A stretch of DNA of 64,000 bases from Planctomycetota bacterium (GTDB lineage Bacteria > Planctomycetota > Phycisphaerae > Phycisphaerales > SM1A02): contig JAIOPG010000007.1 in NCBI GenBank assembly GCA_021414025.1, positions 118,008 through 182,007 of the forward strand, written 5' to 3'. Shown here in pieces: positions 8,557-19,244 of the stretch. Below the pieces are notes generated by a model. That model saw only the letters and a program-made list of their open reading frames with translations, was not told the DNA's origin and searched no databases. Every line of letters starts with the position of its first letter. Within the stretch, counting starts at the first letter, position 1. The position numbers were made by a program, and so were the translations under genes.

Positions 8557-10215
8557 ATGACCACCGCCACCGCCCCAGCGATCTCACCCATCACGCCCCT
8601 GGACAGCCGGCCCGAGTGGAAGGCACTGCAGGCCAACGCCGACAAGGTGAAGCCGCTGCATCTGCGCGAGATCTTCAAGCAGGATCCCAAGCGCGGCAGC
8701 GAGCTGGCCATCGACGCGCTGGACATGCACTTTGACTTCAGCAAGCAGCGTGTGACCCGCGAGACCCTGCAACTGCTCCTCGCCCTGGCCCGCGCCTGCG
8801 GACTGGAGGCCCACCGCGACGCCATGTTCCGCGGCGACCGCATCAACAACGCGGAGAATCGCTCGGTGCTTCATGTGGCGCTGCGGGCGCCGCGCAACGC
8901 AGTCATCAAGGCCGACGGCCGCAACGTGGTGCCGGACGTGCACGCCGTGCTCGACCACATGGGCGAATTCTCCGAGGCGATCCGCAGCGGCAAGTGGACC
9001 GGCCACACCGGCAAGCGCATCAAGACGGTGGTCAACATCGGCATCGGCGGCAGCGACCTCGGCCCCGCCATGGCCCACGACGCCCTGCGGAACTTCGCCC
9101 ATCCATTGATCGACTGCCGCTTCGTCTCCAATGTGGACGCCAACGATTTCTACGAGAAGACGCGCGACCTGGACCCGGCCGAGACGCTCTTCATCATCAG
9201 CAGCAAGACCTTCACGACGATGGAGACCATGACCAACGCGCACACGGCGCGGCAATGGTCGATGAAGGGGCTGGGCGGCGACGTGAAGAGTGTGGCGCGG
9301 CACTTTGTGGCGGTGAGCACGGCGGAGAAGGAGGTCGTGGCGTTCGGCATCGACCCCAAGAACATGTTCGGCTTCTGGGATTGGGTCGGCGGGCGCTACT
9401 CGATGGATTCCGCGATCGGCCTCTCCACCATGATCGCGGTCGGCGCCGAGGGCTTCCGCGAGATGCTCGACGGTTTTCACGACATGGATGAGCACTTCAA
9501 GACCACGCCGCTGGAGAAGAATCTGCCGGTGATCATGGGGCTGGTCGGCTTGTGGAACAACCAGTTCCTCGGTGCGGATGTGCTGGCGGTGCTTCCCTAC
9601 TGTCAATATCTGGATCGCTTCAGCGCCTACCTGCAGCAATTGGAGATGGAGTCCAACGGCAAGCATGTCACCCGCGACGGCAAGCATGTGAAGTGGCAGA
9701 CCTGCCCCGTGGTCTGGGGTCAGCCCGGCACAAACGGCCAGCACGCCTTCTATCAAATGATTCATCAGGGAACCAAGCTGGTCCCCTGCGACTTCATCGC
9801 CTTCGCCGAGCCGCTGCACGAGATGGGCGAGCACCAGGACATTCTCACCGCCAATGTGCTGGCCCAATCCGAGGCGCTGGCCTTTGGCAAGACCACCGCG
9901 GAGATCGAGGCCGAGGGAGTTCCGCACTGGCTCGCGATCCACAAGACGATGGAGGGCAATCGTCCTTCGAGCACCATCCTGGCGAGGAAACTTTCGCCGC
10001 GCATGCTCGGCCGGCTGATCGCCTTCTACGAGCACAAGGTCTTCACGCAGGGAACGATCTGGGGAGTCAACAGCTTTGACCAATGGGGCGTGGAGCTTGG
10101 AAAAGTCCTGGCCGTTCGCATCATTCCCGAGTTGTCAGGCGCGGCAAAGAAGCCGGCCCATGATTCCAGCACCAACCAGTTGATCGAGACCTACCGCAAG
10201 TGGCGCGGCCGGTGA
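8557..10215 (+). CDS. pgi: Glucose-6-phosphate isomerase
   Basis: 552 residues, full length for E. coli-type PGI. Interconverts glucose-6-phosphate and fructose-6-phosphate in the cytosol. [12 protein letters not shown] (about residue 155) and the C-terminal signature [14 protein letters not shown] are both intact, as is the [12 protein letters not shown] region. ATG at 8557 follows AAAGGA. Divergent from transaldolase; together they link glycolysis to the pentose phosphate pathway. Stop overlaps a GTG of the SulP gene by 4-base GTGA, so the transporter may be co-translated. Confidence 0.95.
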   Translation: MTTATAPAISPITPLDSRPEWKALQANADKVKPLHLREIFKQDPKRGSELAIDALDMHFDFSKQRVTRETLQLLLALARACGLEAHRDAMFRGDRINNAENRSVLHVALRAPRNAVIKADGRNVVPDVHAVLDHMGEFSEAIRSGKWTGHTGKRIKTVVNIGIGGSDLGPAMAHDALRNFAHPLIDCRFVSNVDANDFYEKTRDLDPAETLFIISSKTFTTMETMTNAHTARQWSMKGLGGDVKSVARHFVAVSTAEKEVVAFGIDPKNMFGFWDWVGGRYSMDSAIGLSTMIAVGAEGFREMLDGFHDMDEHFKTTPLEKNLPVIMGLVGLWNNQFLGADVLAVLPYCQYLDRFSAYLQQLEMESNGKHVTRDGKHVKWQTCPVVWGQPGTNGQHAFYQMIHQGTKLVPCDFIAFAEPLHEMGEHQDILTANVLAQSEALAFGKTTAEIEAEGVPHWLAIHKTMEGNRPSSTILARKLSPRMLGRLIAFYEHKVFTQGTIWGVNSFDQWGVELGKVLAVRIIPELSGAAKKPAHDSSTNQLIETYRKWRGR

Positions 10216-11963
10216 AGCGCATTGCGAAACTGTTTCGCGGCAAAAAGGTCGCATCCACGCCGATCATGTTCACCGCGTGTCGAAGCGCGATCGCCGACGG
10301 CGTTACCGCGCGGGGACTGGGCCGCGACGTGCTCGCCGGATTGCTCGTGGGCGTGGTCGCGCTGCCGCTCTCGATGGCCCTGGCGATCGGCACGGGCATG
10401 CCGCCACAGGCGGGCCTCTACACTGCGATCGTCGGCGGCGTGGTCGCCGCGATCTTCGGCGGCTCGCGCGTGCAGGTGACCGGCCCGACTGCGGCCTTCA
10501 TTGTCATCCTGGTGCCGGTGGTTGCGCAGTTCGGCGTCGCCGGTCTCATGATCGCCTCCATGGCGGCGGGCGTGGCGCTGATGGCCCTGGGCTTTTTCCG
10601 CATGGGGCGCCTGGTGGAATACATCCCCTTTCCGGTCACCGCCGGATTCACGCTGGGCATCGCCGTGTCCATTGCCATTCTTCAATTGAAGGACATGTTC
10701 GGACTCACCATCGAACACAGCGACAGCGCCATTGAAAAACTCATCCAGTCCGTCGAGGCCTTCGCAAGCTTTCAGATGGGGGACGCGATTCTTGGCGTGT
10801 CGACGTTGATGCTGCTGATCGTTTTCGCGAAGTTCTGGCGGAAAATTCCCGCGGCGCTGGTGGTGTTGCCGCTGGTGAGCCTGCTCGCGATCGGACTGGG
10901 ATGGCTCGTGCCCGCGTGGCAACCCGCAACAATCGCCAGCCGCTTCCACACCATGATCGATGGCGTCGAAGTCGCGGGCATTCCGCAGGCGGCGCCGCAC
11001 TTTGCCTGGCCTTGGATCGCCAGCGCACAGTTGCCCGCGATCGACTGGAGCTACGACACGGTGCGCGGATTGCTGCGCGCCGCCGTGGCGATCGCCCTGC
11101 TGGGCGCCATTGAAAGTCTGCTCAGCGCGGTGATCGCCGACGGCGTCACCGGCAAGCGCCACGACCCCGACGGCGAGCTGGTCGGGCAGGGACTGGCCAA
11201 TGTGATTGCCCCGCTCTTCGGCGGTTTCGCGGCCACCGGCGCCCTGGCTCGCACCGCAGCCAACATCCGCGCGGGGGCCACCACGCCGCTGGCCTCGATC
11301 GTGCACGCGGTCTTCCTGCTGGCCGCGGTACTGGCGCTGGCGCCGCTGCTGGGCTACCTGCCCATGGCGAGCCTGGCCGCGCTGCTGGTGATGGTGGCCT
11401 GGGGCATGAGCGATTTGCGCCATTGCGTCTTCGTGGTGCGCACCGCGCCGCTGGGCGACAGCGCCACGCTGCTCATCTGCTTCCTGCTGACGGTGGTCTT
11501 CGACATGGTGGTCGCGGTCGGCGCCGGCTTCGTGCTCGCGTCAATTCTTTTCATGCGGCGCATGTCCGAGCTCTCGGCGGTCGAACTGAATCCCGTCGAG
11601 CATGGAGAGACGGTCCGCGCCTCCCCCGCGGGAATTCTGTATTACCGGATTCGCGGCCCGCTCTTCTTCGGCGCCGCCCAGCGCGCCATGAGCGAAGTGC
11701 AGTTTCGCCAAGGCGAATATGCCGCCGTGGTCGACCTGACCGATGTGCCGATGATCGACGCGACCGGCATCGTGAATCTTGAATCCGCGATCAATCGCCT
11801 CAAGGAGGCGGGCATTCCGGTGGCGCTGACCGGCGTGCAATCCGCGGCGCACGAAGTGCTCGAGCAGGCCGGATTCGCCGAGATCTACGGCGGCGTGCGC
11901 ACCTTCGACACGGCGCAGGAAGCTTTCCGCGTGCTTGAATCCGAGCGCACCCTAGTACAATGA
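10212..11963 (+). CDS. SulP-family anion transporter with STAS domain
   Basis: 583 residues from the GTG at 10212, which overlaps the pgi stop (GTGA); an ATG at 10266 giving 565 residues is a reasonable alternative. About ten to twelve membrane helices follow the family opening [20 protein letters not shown]; the motif [14 protein letters not shown] fits the SulP anion-binding region. Residues 460-570 are a cytoplasmic STAS domain with the switch segment [13 protein letters not shown]. Families of this kind carry sulfate, bicarbonate or other anions; the substrate cannot be told from sequence. Confidence 0.88.
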   Translation: MKRIAKLFRGKKVASTPIMFTACRSAIADGVTARGLGRDVLAGLLVGVVALPLSMALAIGTGMPPQAGLYTAIVGGVVAAIFGGSRVQVTGPTAAFIVILVPVVAQFGVAGLMIASMAAGVALMALGFFRMGRLVEYIPFPVTAGFTLGIAVSIAILQLKDMFGLTIEHSDSAIEKLIQSVEAFASFQMGDAILGVSTLMLLIVFAKFWRKIPAALVVLPLVSLLAIGLGWLVPAWQPATIASRFHTMIDGVEVAGIPQAAPHFAWPWIASAQLPAIDWSYDTVRGLLRAAVAIALLGAIESLLSAVIADGVTGKRHDPDGELVGQGLANVIAPLFGGFAATGALARTAANIRAGATTPLASIVHAVFLLAAVLALAPLLGYLPMASLAALLVMVAWGMSDLRHCVFVVRTAPLGDSATLLICFLLTVVFDMVVAVGAGFVLASILFMRRMSELSAVELNPVEHGETVRASPAGILYYRIRGPLFFGAAQRAMSEVQFRQGEYAAVVDLTDVPMIDATGIVNLESAINRLKEAGIPVALTGVQSAAHEVLEQAGFAEIYGGVRTFDTAQEAFRVLESERTLVQ

Positions 11964-11967
11964 GCCC

Positions 11968-12786
11968 GTGTCTTGGCTCATTAACATCCTGCCGCCGATC
12001 CTGCGCCGCTATGAGCGATGGTTCTACTTGTTCGTGGCTGGCTGTTTCCTGACCTTCAGCTTGTTCGATGCAGCTGAGGCCGTGCTGCCGCATAATCAGA
12101 ACTTTGCTTTAAGCAGTATGGTTCTGTTTGTAACTGTCGTGATTGGGTTGATGGGCGTGCTTCTCTGGTCGATCTGGGGGACCGTTTCGCGGTGCGATGA
12201 CATTCGCAAGAGCGGTCGCTGCCTGTGCGGGCACTGCGGGTTCGACGTCGCCGACATGACTATGCCGGGACCTTGTCCAGAATGCGGTCATCACTGCGAT
12301 CCCGCGAGACTTCGACTGTACTGGGATCGCTTCAAACGGCTTTCTGAGATTGCGGGATCGATTCAGGTGGATAGAAAAGCCTTGCCCCCGTGGATGCGCC
12401 GCGTTGGATGGACTTCGCTCGGGCTGGTTTTTGTGATCATGGCGGCGCTGGCCGGTCTGCTCATCACCCTAGCTCCTGGACTCATGATGGCGAAGTTTGC
12501 GCTTCTTGGCTTTGCATTCCCAATCTGGGTCAAGACCGGATCGGCCCTCGCCTCGTTTCGCGTGTGCCGGCGAGTCACGGAGAAAGATGACCTGGTATGC
12601 CTGCAATGCGGCGGCGACCTGAACGTCGAGGGCACGAACTCCGAATGCGTGAAGTGCCACGACTGGCGCCCGGTAAGCGAAGTGCGGTCGCAATGGCAAG
12701 AATGGAAGCCGGCCTGCTGGAACATTGAGGGAATGGATGAAGACCATTCACTCTCGCAATTTCCGGCTCAGCCTGCCTCTTCGTAA
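11968..12786 (+). CDS. Membrane protein with two zinc-ribbon segments
   Basis: 272 residues, GTG start 4 bases after the SulP stop. Two membrane helices (about 20-38, 50-70) precede a zinc-ribbon region with CGHCGF then CPECGHHC; two further helices (about 152-170, 175-195) precede a second set, CLQCGG and CVKCHDW. CPECG-type membrane proteins of this size are common in planctomycetes and uncharacterised. Codon use is less GC-rich than its neighbours. The 3' end overlaps the convergent MFS gene by 19 bases. Confidence 0.65.
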   Translation: MSWLINILPPILRRYERWFYLFVAGCFLTFSLFDAAEAVLPHNQNFALSSMVLFVTVVIGLMGVLLWSIWGTVSRCDDIRKSGRCLCGHCGFDVADMTMPGPCPECGHHCDPARLRLYWDRFKRLSEIAGSIQVDRKALPPWMRRVGWTSLGLVFVIMAALAGLLITLAPGLMMAKFALLGFAFPIWVKTGSALASFRVCRRVTEKDDLVCLQCGGDLNVEGTNSECVKCHDWRPVSEVRSQWQEWKPACWNIEGMDEDHSLSQFPAQPASS

Positions 12787-14117
12787 TCCAGATTCACGGC
12801 GTAGGTTTCATTCACGCCCAGCAGCGCGACCATCGACACGATCATCACGGCGACGCCAGCCACGACCGCGGCCTTCCAGGCGGAGCCGGGATCGCCCGTG
12901 AACCACTTCTCGCTCCATACCCAGAGCGCCGCGCTGCCGCCGGCGCTCCAACGCACCAGATTCGGTGCCAGCGTCGCCGCGGTGGCGCGGATGTTGGTGC
13001 CGAACTGTTCCGCGGCCGTAGTGGCAAAGACCGCCCAGTATCCGCTGCCGATTCCCAGCACCAGACAGCAGGCGTAGAACCAACTCTGGCTCCGGTTGCC
13101 CACGCAGAAGTAAAGCACCATGCCAGCGATGGTCAGCAGGTGAAAGAGCAAAATGGATTTGCGCCGGCTGTGCATCCACTGGCTCAGCAGACCGCTGAAG
13201 AGATCGCCCGCGGCCAGCCCCACATAGCACCACATGATGGAGCGCCCGGGGTCGGGCTTGGCGTCGGCGGGCAGTCCCAGGCTGGCGCCGATCACGTCGC
13301 CGTACTTCACCAGCGTGCCCACGACGAACCAGATGGGAATCGCGATCAGCACGACGCAGGCGAAGCGCCACGCTCGCCGCGGCGGCCAGAAGAGCACGCG
13401 CAGCGATCCGCGCGGAGCCTTCGTCCGCAGATTGCTCCACATGCCGCTTTCGGCCACGCCCAGTCGCAGGAAGAGCAGCGAAAATCCGAGCAGACCACCG
13501 ACCACGAAAGCCATGCGCCAGGCGACCCACTGGGTGACGAAGTAGGCGACCACCGCCCCCATGATTCCCAGCGTGGCGATCATGGTAGTGGCGAAGCCGC
13601 GCCACTTCGGCTGCGTGAGCTCGCTCACCAGCGTCATGCCCGCGCCGAGCTCGCCCGCCAGTCCCACGCCCGCCACGAATCGCAGCACTTCGTACTGGCG
13701 GATCGCGCTGCCCAGGCCGATGGTGTGCAGGAACGCGAGCGTTCCGTTCGGATCGACATCCGCGATCGCCGCGTTGAGCAGGTTCGCCACCGAATAGACC
13801 AGGATCGATCCGAAGAGCACGGTGAGCCGGCCGAATCGGTCGCCCAGCACGCCCCAAAGGACGCCGCCGACCATCAGTCCGCTCATCTGCAGGATGTTGT
13901 CCAGCCAGACGCCCCAGTCCTTGAGGAGCAAGTCATGCTGATCCGCGGGCAGCGCAGAAAGTTTCGCGGCCAGCACCTCGCGAAGGCTGGCCTTGCGGAT
14001 CAGCGCAAAGAGCAGCAGGTCGAAGATGTCGACGAAATATCCCAGGGCCGCGACGACGACAGCGAGAACCACCACCGACCTCGGCTGCCCCGTGCCGCTT
14101 TCCTTAGGGAGTTCCAT
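12768..14117 (-). CDS. Major facilitator superfamily transporter
   Basis: 449 residues with about twelve membrane helices. The loop after helix 2 reads GVLGDRFGRLTVLFG, the MFS signature G-x-x-x-D-x-x-G-R; a repeat-like segment follows GLAGELGAGMTLVSE, as in the sugar/metabolite:H+ branch. A long hydrophilic loop after helix 1 (residues 42-70) is unusual. Substrate unknown. Start overlaps the stop of the upstream coiled-coil membrane gene by 14 bases. Confidence 0.82.
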   Translation of the reverse strand: MELPKESGTGQPRSVVVLAVVVAALGYFVDIFDLLLFALIRKASLREVLAAKLSALPADQHDLLLKDWGVWLDNILQMSGLMVGGVLWGVLGDRFGRLTVLFGSILVYSVANLLNAAIADVDPNGTLAFLHTIGLGSAIRQYEVLRFVAGVGLAGELGAGMTLVSELTQPKWRGFATTMIATLGIMGAVVAYFVTQWVAWRMAFVVGGLLGFSLLFLRLGVAESGMWSNLRTKAPRGSLRVLFWPPRRAWRFACVVLIAIPIWFVVGTLVKYGDVIGASLGLPADAKPDPGRSIMWCYVGLAAGDLFSGLLSQWMHSRRKSILLFHLLTIAGMVLYFCVGNRSQSWFYACCLVLGIGSGYWAVFATTAAEQFGTNIRATAATLAPNLVRWSAGGSAALWVWSEKWFTGDPGSAWKAAVVAGVAVMIVSMVALLGVNETYAVNLDYEEAG

Positions 14118-15063
14118 TGGCGGGCACAGTCGCGGGCGGTTGCGCCGGCGGCGTCACGGGCGTATTCGATGGCGCCGCCGCGGGCGGCGCGGCCGGAGGC
14201 GCGGAGGGCGGCCCCGACTTCACGGCTAGGTCTGCGCTCATCGCCGTGACCAGTTCCTTGATCAGGGCGTCCAGTTGCGTCGCCGCCGACGCCGAATTCA
14301 CCAGGCTGATCCGCTGCTGACCCCACACCGCCGACTGCCGTGACAAAGGTTCGCCCGGCACCTTCATCGCCCGCACCACCATCAGCATCACGCCCAGGGC
14401 GCGGCGCGGTTGTTCATCGCTCAGTGAGACCAGCAGCATGATCTCCACAGGACTTTGTTCGGAGCAGGTCATGCCCACGCCCGTCAGAGCCTGCGTGAGC
14501 TGGGTCTTGGCCTCGGTGTCGCTCATGCCCGGCGCCGGTGTTGCGATGGAGACCACCGCCGAGCAGCGCACGGCCTTGACGCCGTTGATCGCTCGGGACA
14601 GATCCGCCACCGGCAAGGTCGCCGGGTTGACGTCGAGCGTCCGCTCCTTGTCCATCTCGCCGCGCAGCACCGTGGACTTTGCCCGCTCTTCGTCGCGCTC
14701 GGTGCGCACGCTGGAGGCGTCCTTGCGGGCGTCGGCGAGCTGGCGCGTGGCCTCCTCGGCCTGCCGGCCGGCGTCCGCCGACTTCTTCTGGGCCTCGTCG
14801 AGCAGCTTCTTGGCGTCGCGGGCCGCGCTCTCCGCGGCATCCATCTTGATCGAGAGCGCCGCCAAGTCGGCGACGGCCCCCGCCCGCTCGCGCTCCTTGG
14901 CGCCGATCGCGGCGGAGTTCATCAACCAGGCGGCGCCTCCGCCGATGCCCACGCCCAGCAGCAGCAGGACCACGATCAATCCCATCGACGGCGCAAAGCG
15001 GCCGGAGGACGAACTCGGTTTACGAGTAGGAGCGCCGTCGCTCCATGGGCTGGGGTCGGTCAT
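14104..15063 (-). CDS. Single-pass membrane protein with coiled coil
   Basis: 319 residues. Cytoplasmic Ser/Pro-rich N-terminus, one membrane helix (about 28-48), then a coiled coil of alanine- and charge-rich heptads (about 55-140, for example KLLDEAQKKSADAG), a small folded domain (about 145-275) and a Pro/Ala-rich tail. No family recognised. It is transcribed divergently from the GTPase operon across a 127-base gap, and its layout (membrane helix plus extracytoplasmic coil) is like other parts of that system, so it may belong to it; this is only positional inference. Confidence 0.55.
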   Translation of the reverse strand: MTDPSPWSDGAPTRKPSSSSGRFAPSMGLIVVLLLLGVGIGGGAAWLMNSAAIGAKERERAGAVADLAALSIKMDAAESAARDAKKLLDEAQKKSADAGRQAEEATRQLADARKDASSVRTERDEERAKSTVLRGEMDKERTLDVNPATLPVADLSRAINGVKAVRCSAVVSIATPAPGMSDTEAKTQLTQALTGVGMTCSEQSPVEIMLLVSLSDEQPRRALGVMLMVVRAMKVPGEPLSRQSAVWGQQRISLVNSASAATQLDALIKELVTAMSADLAVKSGPPSAPPAAPPAAAPSNTPVTPPAQPPATVPANGTP

Positions 15064-15190
15064 GGAAACTTTCTCGGGAGCGGGAGTCTCGGCTTCATGG
15101 GGACCTTCGGCGGATCTTGGCGGAGTCTAACCAACTCGCCGACCCGACGGGCTCCCGCAGCGCCGGGCGGAAGTCGATTAGCATTGAGCC

Positions 15191-16270
15191 ATGTCGCTCG
15201 ACGATCCCTCCTCCGCGCCCCGCAAGCCACAGGGTGCCGACGAATTCGAGCTTTCCATCGACGCCACCAACGACCTGGGCATTGACGGCGAGACGCACAT
15301 CGGCAGTTCGGAGAACGCCGCCGCGACGCCCCCGCCCATTCGCGGTTCCGCCGAGGAGCCCGTGCGCGACCGCATCGTGGTGCTGGGCCGCACCCGCGCC
15401 GGCAAGACCATCTACCTCTCGCGCCTCTACGAGCAGTCCTGGCGCGGCAACGGCCCGCTGCACATGGAGACCAGCTCGGGCAAGACCCATCTCGCCCTGC
15501 TCAACGCCGTCGCCGAGATGGGCGAGCAGCGCCATTGGCCGGCGGCGACGGAGGGTTCGACCTATCTCGACTTCGAGATCACCTGGCAATACCACACCTT
15601 CACCATGGTCAGCCTGGACTATCCGGGCGAGGTCTTCCGCCGCGCGTTCGTGGAGCAGGTGGAGGACGCCAACACCGCCGAGCTGATCGACCACGTGCAG
15701 CGCGCCGCGGGCATCGTGCTGCTGATTGACCCCAAGGTGCTGGCCAGCGGCAAGATCGGCGAGTCCACCGACGACGACTACGGCATGGTGCAGGCGCTGC
15801 GCTTCATCCGCGGCCTGCCCGGCGGCACCACCGTGCCGATCTGCCTGGTGCTGACCAAGATCGACGTCAACGCCGACCTGATCCGCCACCACGGCGGCCT
15901 GCGCGGTTTCGCCACCAAGTACTGCAACAACCTGCTGCGCATCGTGCCCACGCTGACGCTCTTCGGCATCTGTGCCGTGCGCTCGCGCCGCGACGCGCTG
16001 GGCAAGGACATCCCCGACCTCACGCGGCCGGCGCGCGGATTGGAGAACCCGATCGTCTTCTGCCTGCGCCGCATCGTCGCCGAGCGGGCTCGCCGTCGCA
16101 CCGAGAGCACCCGGCGGGCGCGGCAGGAATTTGTCCAGCGCGAGATCAAGCAGGACCTGGAGGCGCAGCAGAAGGACACCCACTTCTGGCTCTGGGCAAA
16201 CGTCGTGCTCTTCGCCTGTCTCACCGCGGTGGGCGTGCTGACCTGGCTGGTGGTGAGGCAGTTCCTGTGA
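15191..16270 (+). CDS. Double-GTPase-1-like membrane-tailed GTPase
   Basis: 359 residues. Acidic, probably disordered N-terminus (1-58), then a TRAFAC-like GTPase domain: P-loop GRTRAGKT (66-73), DYPG (143-146) as the D-x-x-G switch II, and TKID (222-225) as the base-recognition motif. A basic helix (about 295-330) leads into a C-terminal membrane helix (335-357), so the enzyme is tail-anchored facing the cytoplasm. The P-loop followed by YLSRLY resembles the Double-GTPase-1 family known from predicted NTP-dependent conflict systems. First gene of the rightward operon; its stop overlaps the next start (GTGA). Substrate and partner are inferred: the adjacent GAP1-N1-like protein is the likely partner. 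Confidence 0.72.
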   Translation: MSLDDPSSAPRKPQGADEFELSIDATNDLGIDGETHIGSSENAAATPPPIRGSAEEPVRDRIVVLGRTRAGKTIYLSRLYEQSWRGNGPLHMETSSGKTHLALLNAVAEMGEQRHWPAATEGSTYLDFEITWQYHTFTMVSLDYPGEVFRRAFVEQVEDANTAELIDHVQRAAGIVLLIDPKVLASGKIGESTDDDYGMVQALRFIRGLPGGTTVPICLVLTKIDVNADLIRHHGGLRGFATKYCNNLLRIVPTLTLFGICAVRSRRDALGKDIPDLTRPARGLENPIVFCLRRIVAERARRRTESTRRARQEFVQREIKQDLEAQQKDTHFWLWANVVLFACLTAVGVLTWLVVRQFL

Positions 16271-18018
16271 TCAAGGTCTCCACCCATCTCTTCGGCTCCA
16301 CCGACGGCTATCAGACGCTCAACAAGAGCGACGATGTCAGCGAGGCCGAGGAGCGGGCCCTTTCCATCTTCGGATTCGGCGCGCCCAAGAGCCAGGAGGA
16401 GATCGACCGGCTCGTGCAGGTGCCTTCGGTCGCGGGGCGATTGCTGCCGGGCGGGCGCTTCGCCCTGACCCGCCTCTTTCCCGGCGAGCCGGATGTCGCG
16501 GGGCGCGACACCGTGGAGCGGCGCAGCATTCTCTTTTCGGCGCTGGATTGGCGCGAGGCGGTGCGCGGCGACTTGGAGTCCCTGCTGAGCGACGAGAACG
16601 CCTTTGAGCGCGGCGCCTTTCTGAAGAAGGAGCCCCACTGGGTCTCGCTGGGCGAGAGCGAAGATCTGCTGCCACAAGCCGGCGAGTTGGAGCGGCGCCT
16701 CTACGACATCCTGCTGGCCACGCCCCATCAGAACGCCTGCGCCCTGGTACCTGACGAGCCCGCCAATCGTCGCGCCTTGCTGCGGCTCTTGAAGCTGCTT
16801 CCACAGCGCGAGGCAAGCCTGCTCTCCTGGGGACTGGGATTGTTTGCCGCGACTCCCGGCGTCCGGCTGGCGACCGCTTCGGAATCCGTCGCCGCGGCGC
16901 CGAATGTGCGCTGGCCCCTGCTCACCGGATCGCTGGGGTTTCCAGAGAAGGTCGCCGCCCTGGGCCTGGATGAGGATGAGCGCGTCGCCGCCCTGAACGT
17001 CATCGCCGAACCGACGGAGGTGCGATGGCACCTCATGCTGGCGGCACGGGTGCTGAAATCCCTGCAATGGATCGTGCTGGCGCTGGTGCTGATCCTGCTG
17101 ACGATCCTCTACCTGATCGTGAGGGCGCGCAACCAGCCCGCGGGCGCGCCGCCTCCGCAAGCACCGGTCCAGGCCGCCGATGCGACGCCCGCGATTGCGG
17201 TTCCACCGGCGGCGGCTCCACCGGCCGCGCCGGAAATTCCGCCGATCGCTCCGATAACGACCGCGAACAATTCTCCCGTGATTGGGCCGAGCGTCGGCGC
17301 GCCACCCGCGGCAGCCGGGAATCCGCCCGCCACGGTGACGCCGGAAAATCCGCCATCGGCCCCTGCGACGACCACGCCTTCGCCGGCGCCGACCACGCCG
17401 GAGCCGGCCAACATCGCGCAGGCGGAGCGCGAGCTCTGGTCCAAGGCGCGAACCGAATTGTCGAGCGTCCAGCTTTCGCCGTTCACGGAGATGTCGAAGC
17501 CGCAGGCCTGGCTCAAGCAATCCATGGATCAGGCGGACCGGCTCGCCGCGATCCAGCAGCAGGTCTCATCGGAGACAAAACATCTGAAGTCCACCTTCAA
17601 GCTGACCAACTGGATCGACTTGAAGAGCAAGCCTTCGCAGCGGCTGGTGGATGTCGCCGCCGCGCACAGGAGCGACACCGAATCCTATTTCCGCGCCAGC
17701 GTCCTGCTGCTGGCGGAGAGCGACCTGCTGGTGGCGCGTCTTTTCATCGAGGCCCAGCTCAACTTGCTCAAGGATCCGAAGCGGAAGCTCTCCGCGGATG
17801 ACACTCGCGCGATCGCGAAGCTGGAGAGCAAACTTCAGGAGCTGAGCCGCCCCGAGGCCATGACCGGCTGGATGCAGACCCTGCCGGTCGGCATCTCCAA
17901 TGAGTCGATCCGCCAATCGCTCTACTCGCAGCTTCTGGAATTGAGCAACGACCAGAAGTACAACATCGAGTTCCCGCCGCCGCCCCTTGGAGTGAATCCC
18001 TCCGCGCGCATTCCATGA
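16267..18018 (+). CDS. GAP1-N1-like GTPase-associated membrane protein
   Basis: 583 residues, GTG start coupled to the GTPase stop. The N-terminal domain (1-255) opens with LFGSTDGYQTLNKS and continues with GGRFALTRLFPG and GDLESLLSD, which matches my memory of the GTPase-associated protein 1 N-terminal type 1 family; this is by eye. One membrane helix (264-286) is followed by an Ala/Pro-rich linker (290-380) and an extracytoplasmic helical region (385-583). Proteins of this class sit beside Double-GTPases and are thought to regulate or sense through them. The topology would let an outside signal reach the cytoplasmic GTPase. Confidence 0.62.
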   Translation: MIKVSTHLFGSTDGYQTLNKSDDVSEAEERALSIFGFGAPKSQEEIDRLVQVPSVAGRLLPGGRFALTRLFPGEPDVAGRDTVERRSILFSALDWREAVRGDLESLLSDENAFERGAFLKKEPHWVSLGESEDLLPQAGELERRLYDILLATPHQNACALVPDEPANRRALLRLLKLLPQREASLLSWGLGLFAATPGVRLATASESVAAAPNVRWPLLTGSLGFPEKVAALGLDEDERVAALNVIAEPTEVRWHLMLAARVLKSLQWIVLALVLILLTILYLIVRARNQPAGAPPPQAPVQAADATPAIAVPPAAAPPAAPEIPPIAPITTANNSPVIGPSVGAPPAAAGNPPATVTPENPPSAPATTTPSPAPTTPEPANIAQAERELWSKARTELSSVQLSPFTEMSKPQAWLKQSMDQADRLAAIQQQVSSETKHLKSTFKLTNWIDLKSKPSQRLVDVAAAHRSDTESYFRASVLLLAESDLLVARLFIEAQLNLLKDPKRKLSADDTRAIAKLESKLQELSRPEAMTGWMQTLPVGISNESIRQSLYSQLLELSNDQKYNIEFPPPPLGVNPSARIP

Positions 18019-19244
18019 CATCGATCGGCCTCAGCACTCTCATGCGGCAGGCGGCGCAGGCCGCCCGCGAAGGCGACCCCGGCACGTTCGCCCAAGTCCG
18101 CGCCTCGATCGAGACGGTGGATCGTCTGGGCGACATCTCGCGGGACGAGCTGGACCTTCTGCAGGTGGTGGCGGCGGCCCGGCTGGGCGACACGGAATTG
18201 GCGCGATCGACTCTCTTGCGATTGGGCTTGCTCTCCGCGCGGCAGCAGCAGGAACTCTTCGGCTGGCTGACGGCCTGCCCCGAGATGGAGCACGCGCGAT
18301 TCCGCGAGTTCGTCACCGAACTCGGCACGCTCGCCAAGAAGCCGAGCGCGGGCGGCGGGCTGATGCGCTCGCGCAAGCTGACGCTGATCCTGGGAGCGAT
18401 CACCATCACGGTGCTGGCCGTGGTCGTGGTGCTGATCGAGTTCGTGCTTCCGAAACCAGCCGCCATCAACGCCCGCAATCTCCTGATCAGCGTGAGTCAC
18501 GGAGACGCTCGCCTGCTCGCCTCTTCACTGCCGCGAACCTGGCGCGACGAGCTGCATGAGGCCGCGATCCGCCTGGCCAATGGTCCAGTCGATCCCGGTT
18601 TTGATGCCGCGCAACTTTCAAAGTCCCTCCGCAACCTGCAGAGCGCGCTGCTGGCCGCCCACGCCTCGAAGCAAGCGAAGGGCATCTGCAAGCAATTGGT
18701 CGGTTCGGAGGATGACATCGATGTGCTCAAGCGACTCGCCGAGGGCATCGCCGACATCGCGGGCAGCGGCTGGATGAACCCCGGAACATGGAAGGAGCGG
18801 ATGCCTTGGGAGAGCGATCTCTCGGCGAATGCCCGGCTGGCATGGCGCACGCTGCTGGCGCACGCGCCGCTGGCTCCATGGTCGGACCGGCTCTTCGACG
18901 GGCAGGAGCGGATCCTTCCCCTCGAGTCGAGCGACTTCTTCGTGACGGAAAATTCATCGCTGCCCCCCAAGACATTTCTGGCGGTCCAGGGTCGCAAAAC
19001 CACCTGGCAGCTCACCTGCGTCCAGGTCGACGGGGTCTGGGTGCCCGTGGATTGGGCGGAGGATTGGGAGCGCTGCCGCCCCTGGATCACGGGTTCAATG
19101 TCCACGGCGCATCCGCTGAGCGATCTTGAGAAACAATTCGTGCAGCGAATCGACGGCGTAGCATCCTGGCTGACCCGATGTGCGAATAGTTCGGGCGCGG
19201 CCGCGCCGACCGATAAGGAAGCTCCATGGTGGATCTCGCAATGA
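18015..19244 (+). CDS. Single-pass membrane protein of the GTPase operon
   Basis: 409 residues, ATGA overlap with the previous gene. Cytoplasmic helical-repeat-like N-terminus (1-110, TPR-like amphipathic helices), a membrane helix (121-145), and an extracytoplasmic helical domain (150-409) with a conserved-looking tryptophan cluster (VPVDWAEDWERCRPW). I do not recognise a family. It repeats the layout of its upstream neighbour and of the 997-residue protein in the facing operon (cytoplasmic helices, one membrane helix, large outside part), suggesting a shared envelope complex. Confidence 0.6.
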   Translation: MTSIGLSTLMRQAAQAAREGDPGTFAQVRASIETVDRLGDISRDELDLLQVVAAARLGDTELARSTLLRLGLLSARQQQELFGWLTACPEMEHARFREFVTELGTLAKKPSAGGGLMRSRKLTLILGAITITVLAVVVVLIEFVLPKPAAINARNLLISVSHGDARLLASSLPRTWRDELHEAAIRLANGPVDPGFDAAQLSKSLRNLQSALLAAHASKQAKGICKQLVGSEDDIDVLKRLAEGIADIAGSGWMNPGTWKERMPWESDLSANARLAWRTLLAHAPLAPWSDRLFDGQERILPLESSDFFVTENSSLPPKTFLAVQGRKTTWQLTCVQVDGVWVPVDWAEDWERCRPWITGSMSTAHPLSDLEKQFVQRIDGVASWLTRCANSSGAAAPTDKEAPWWISQ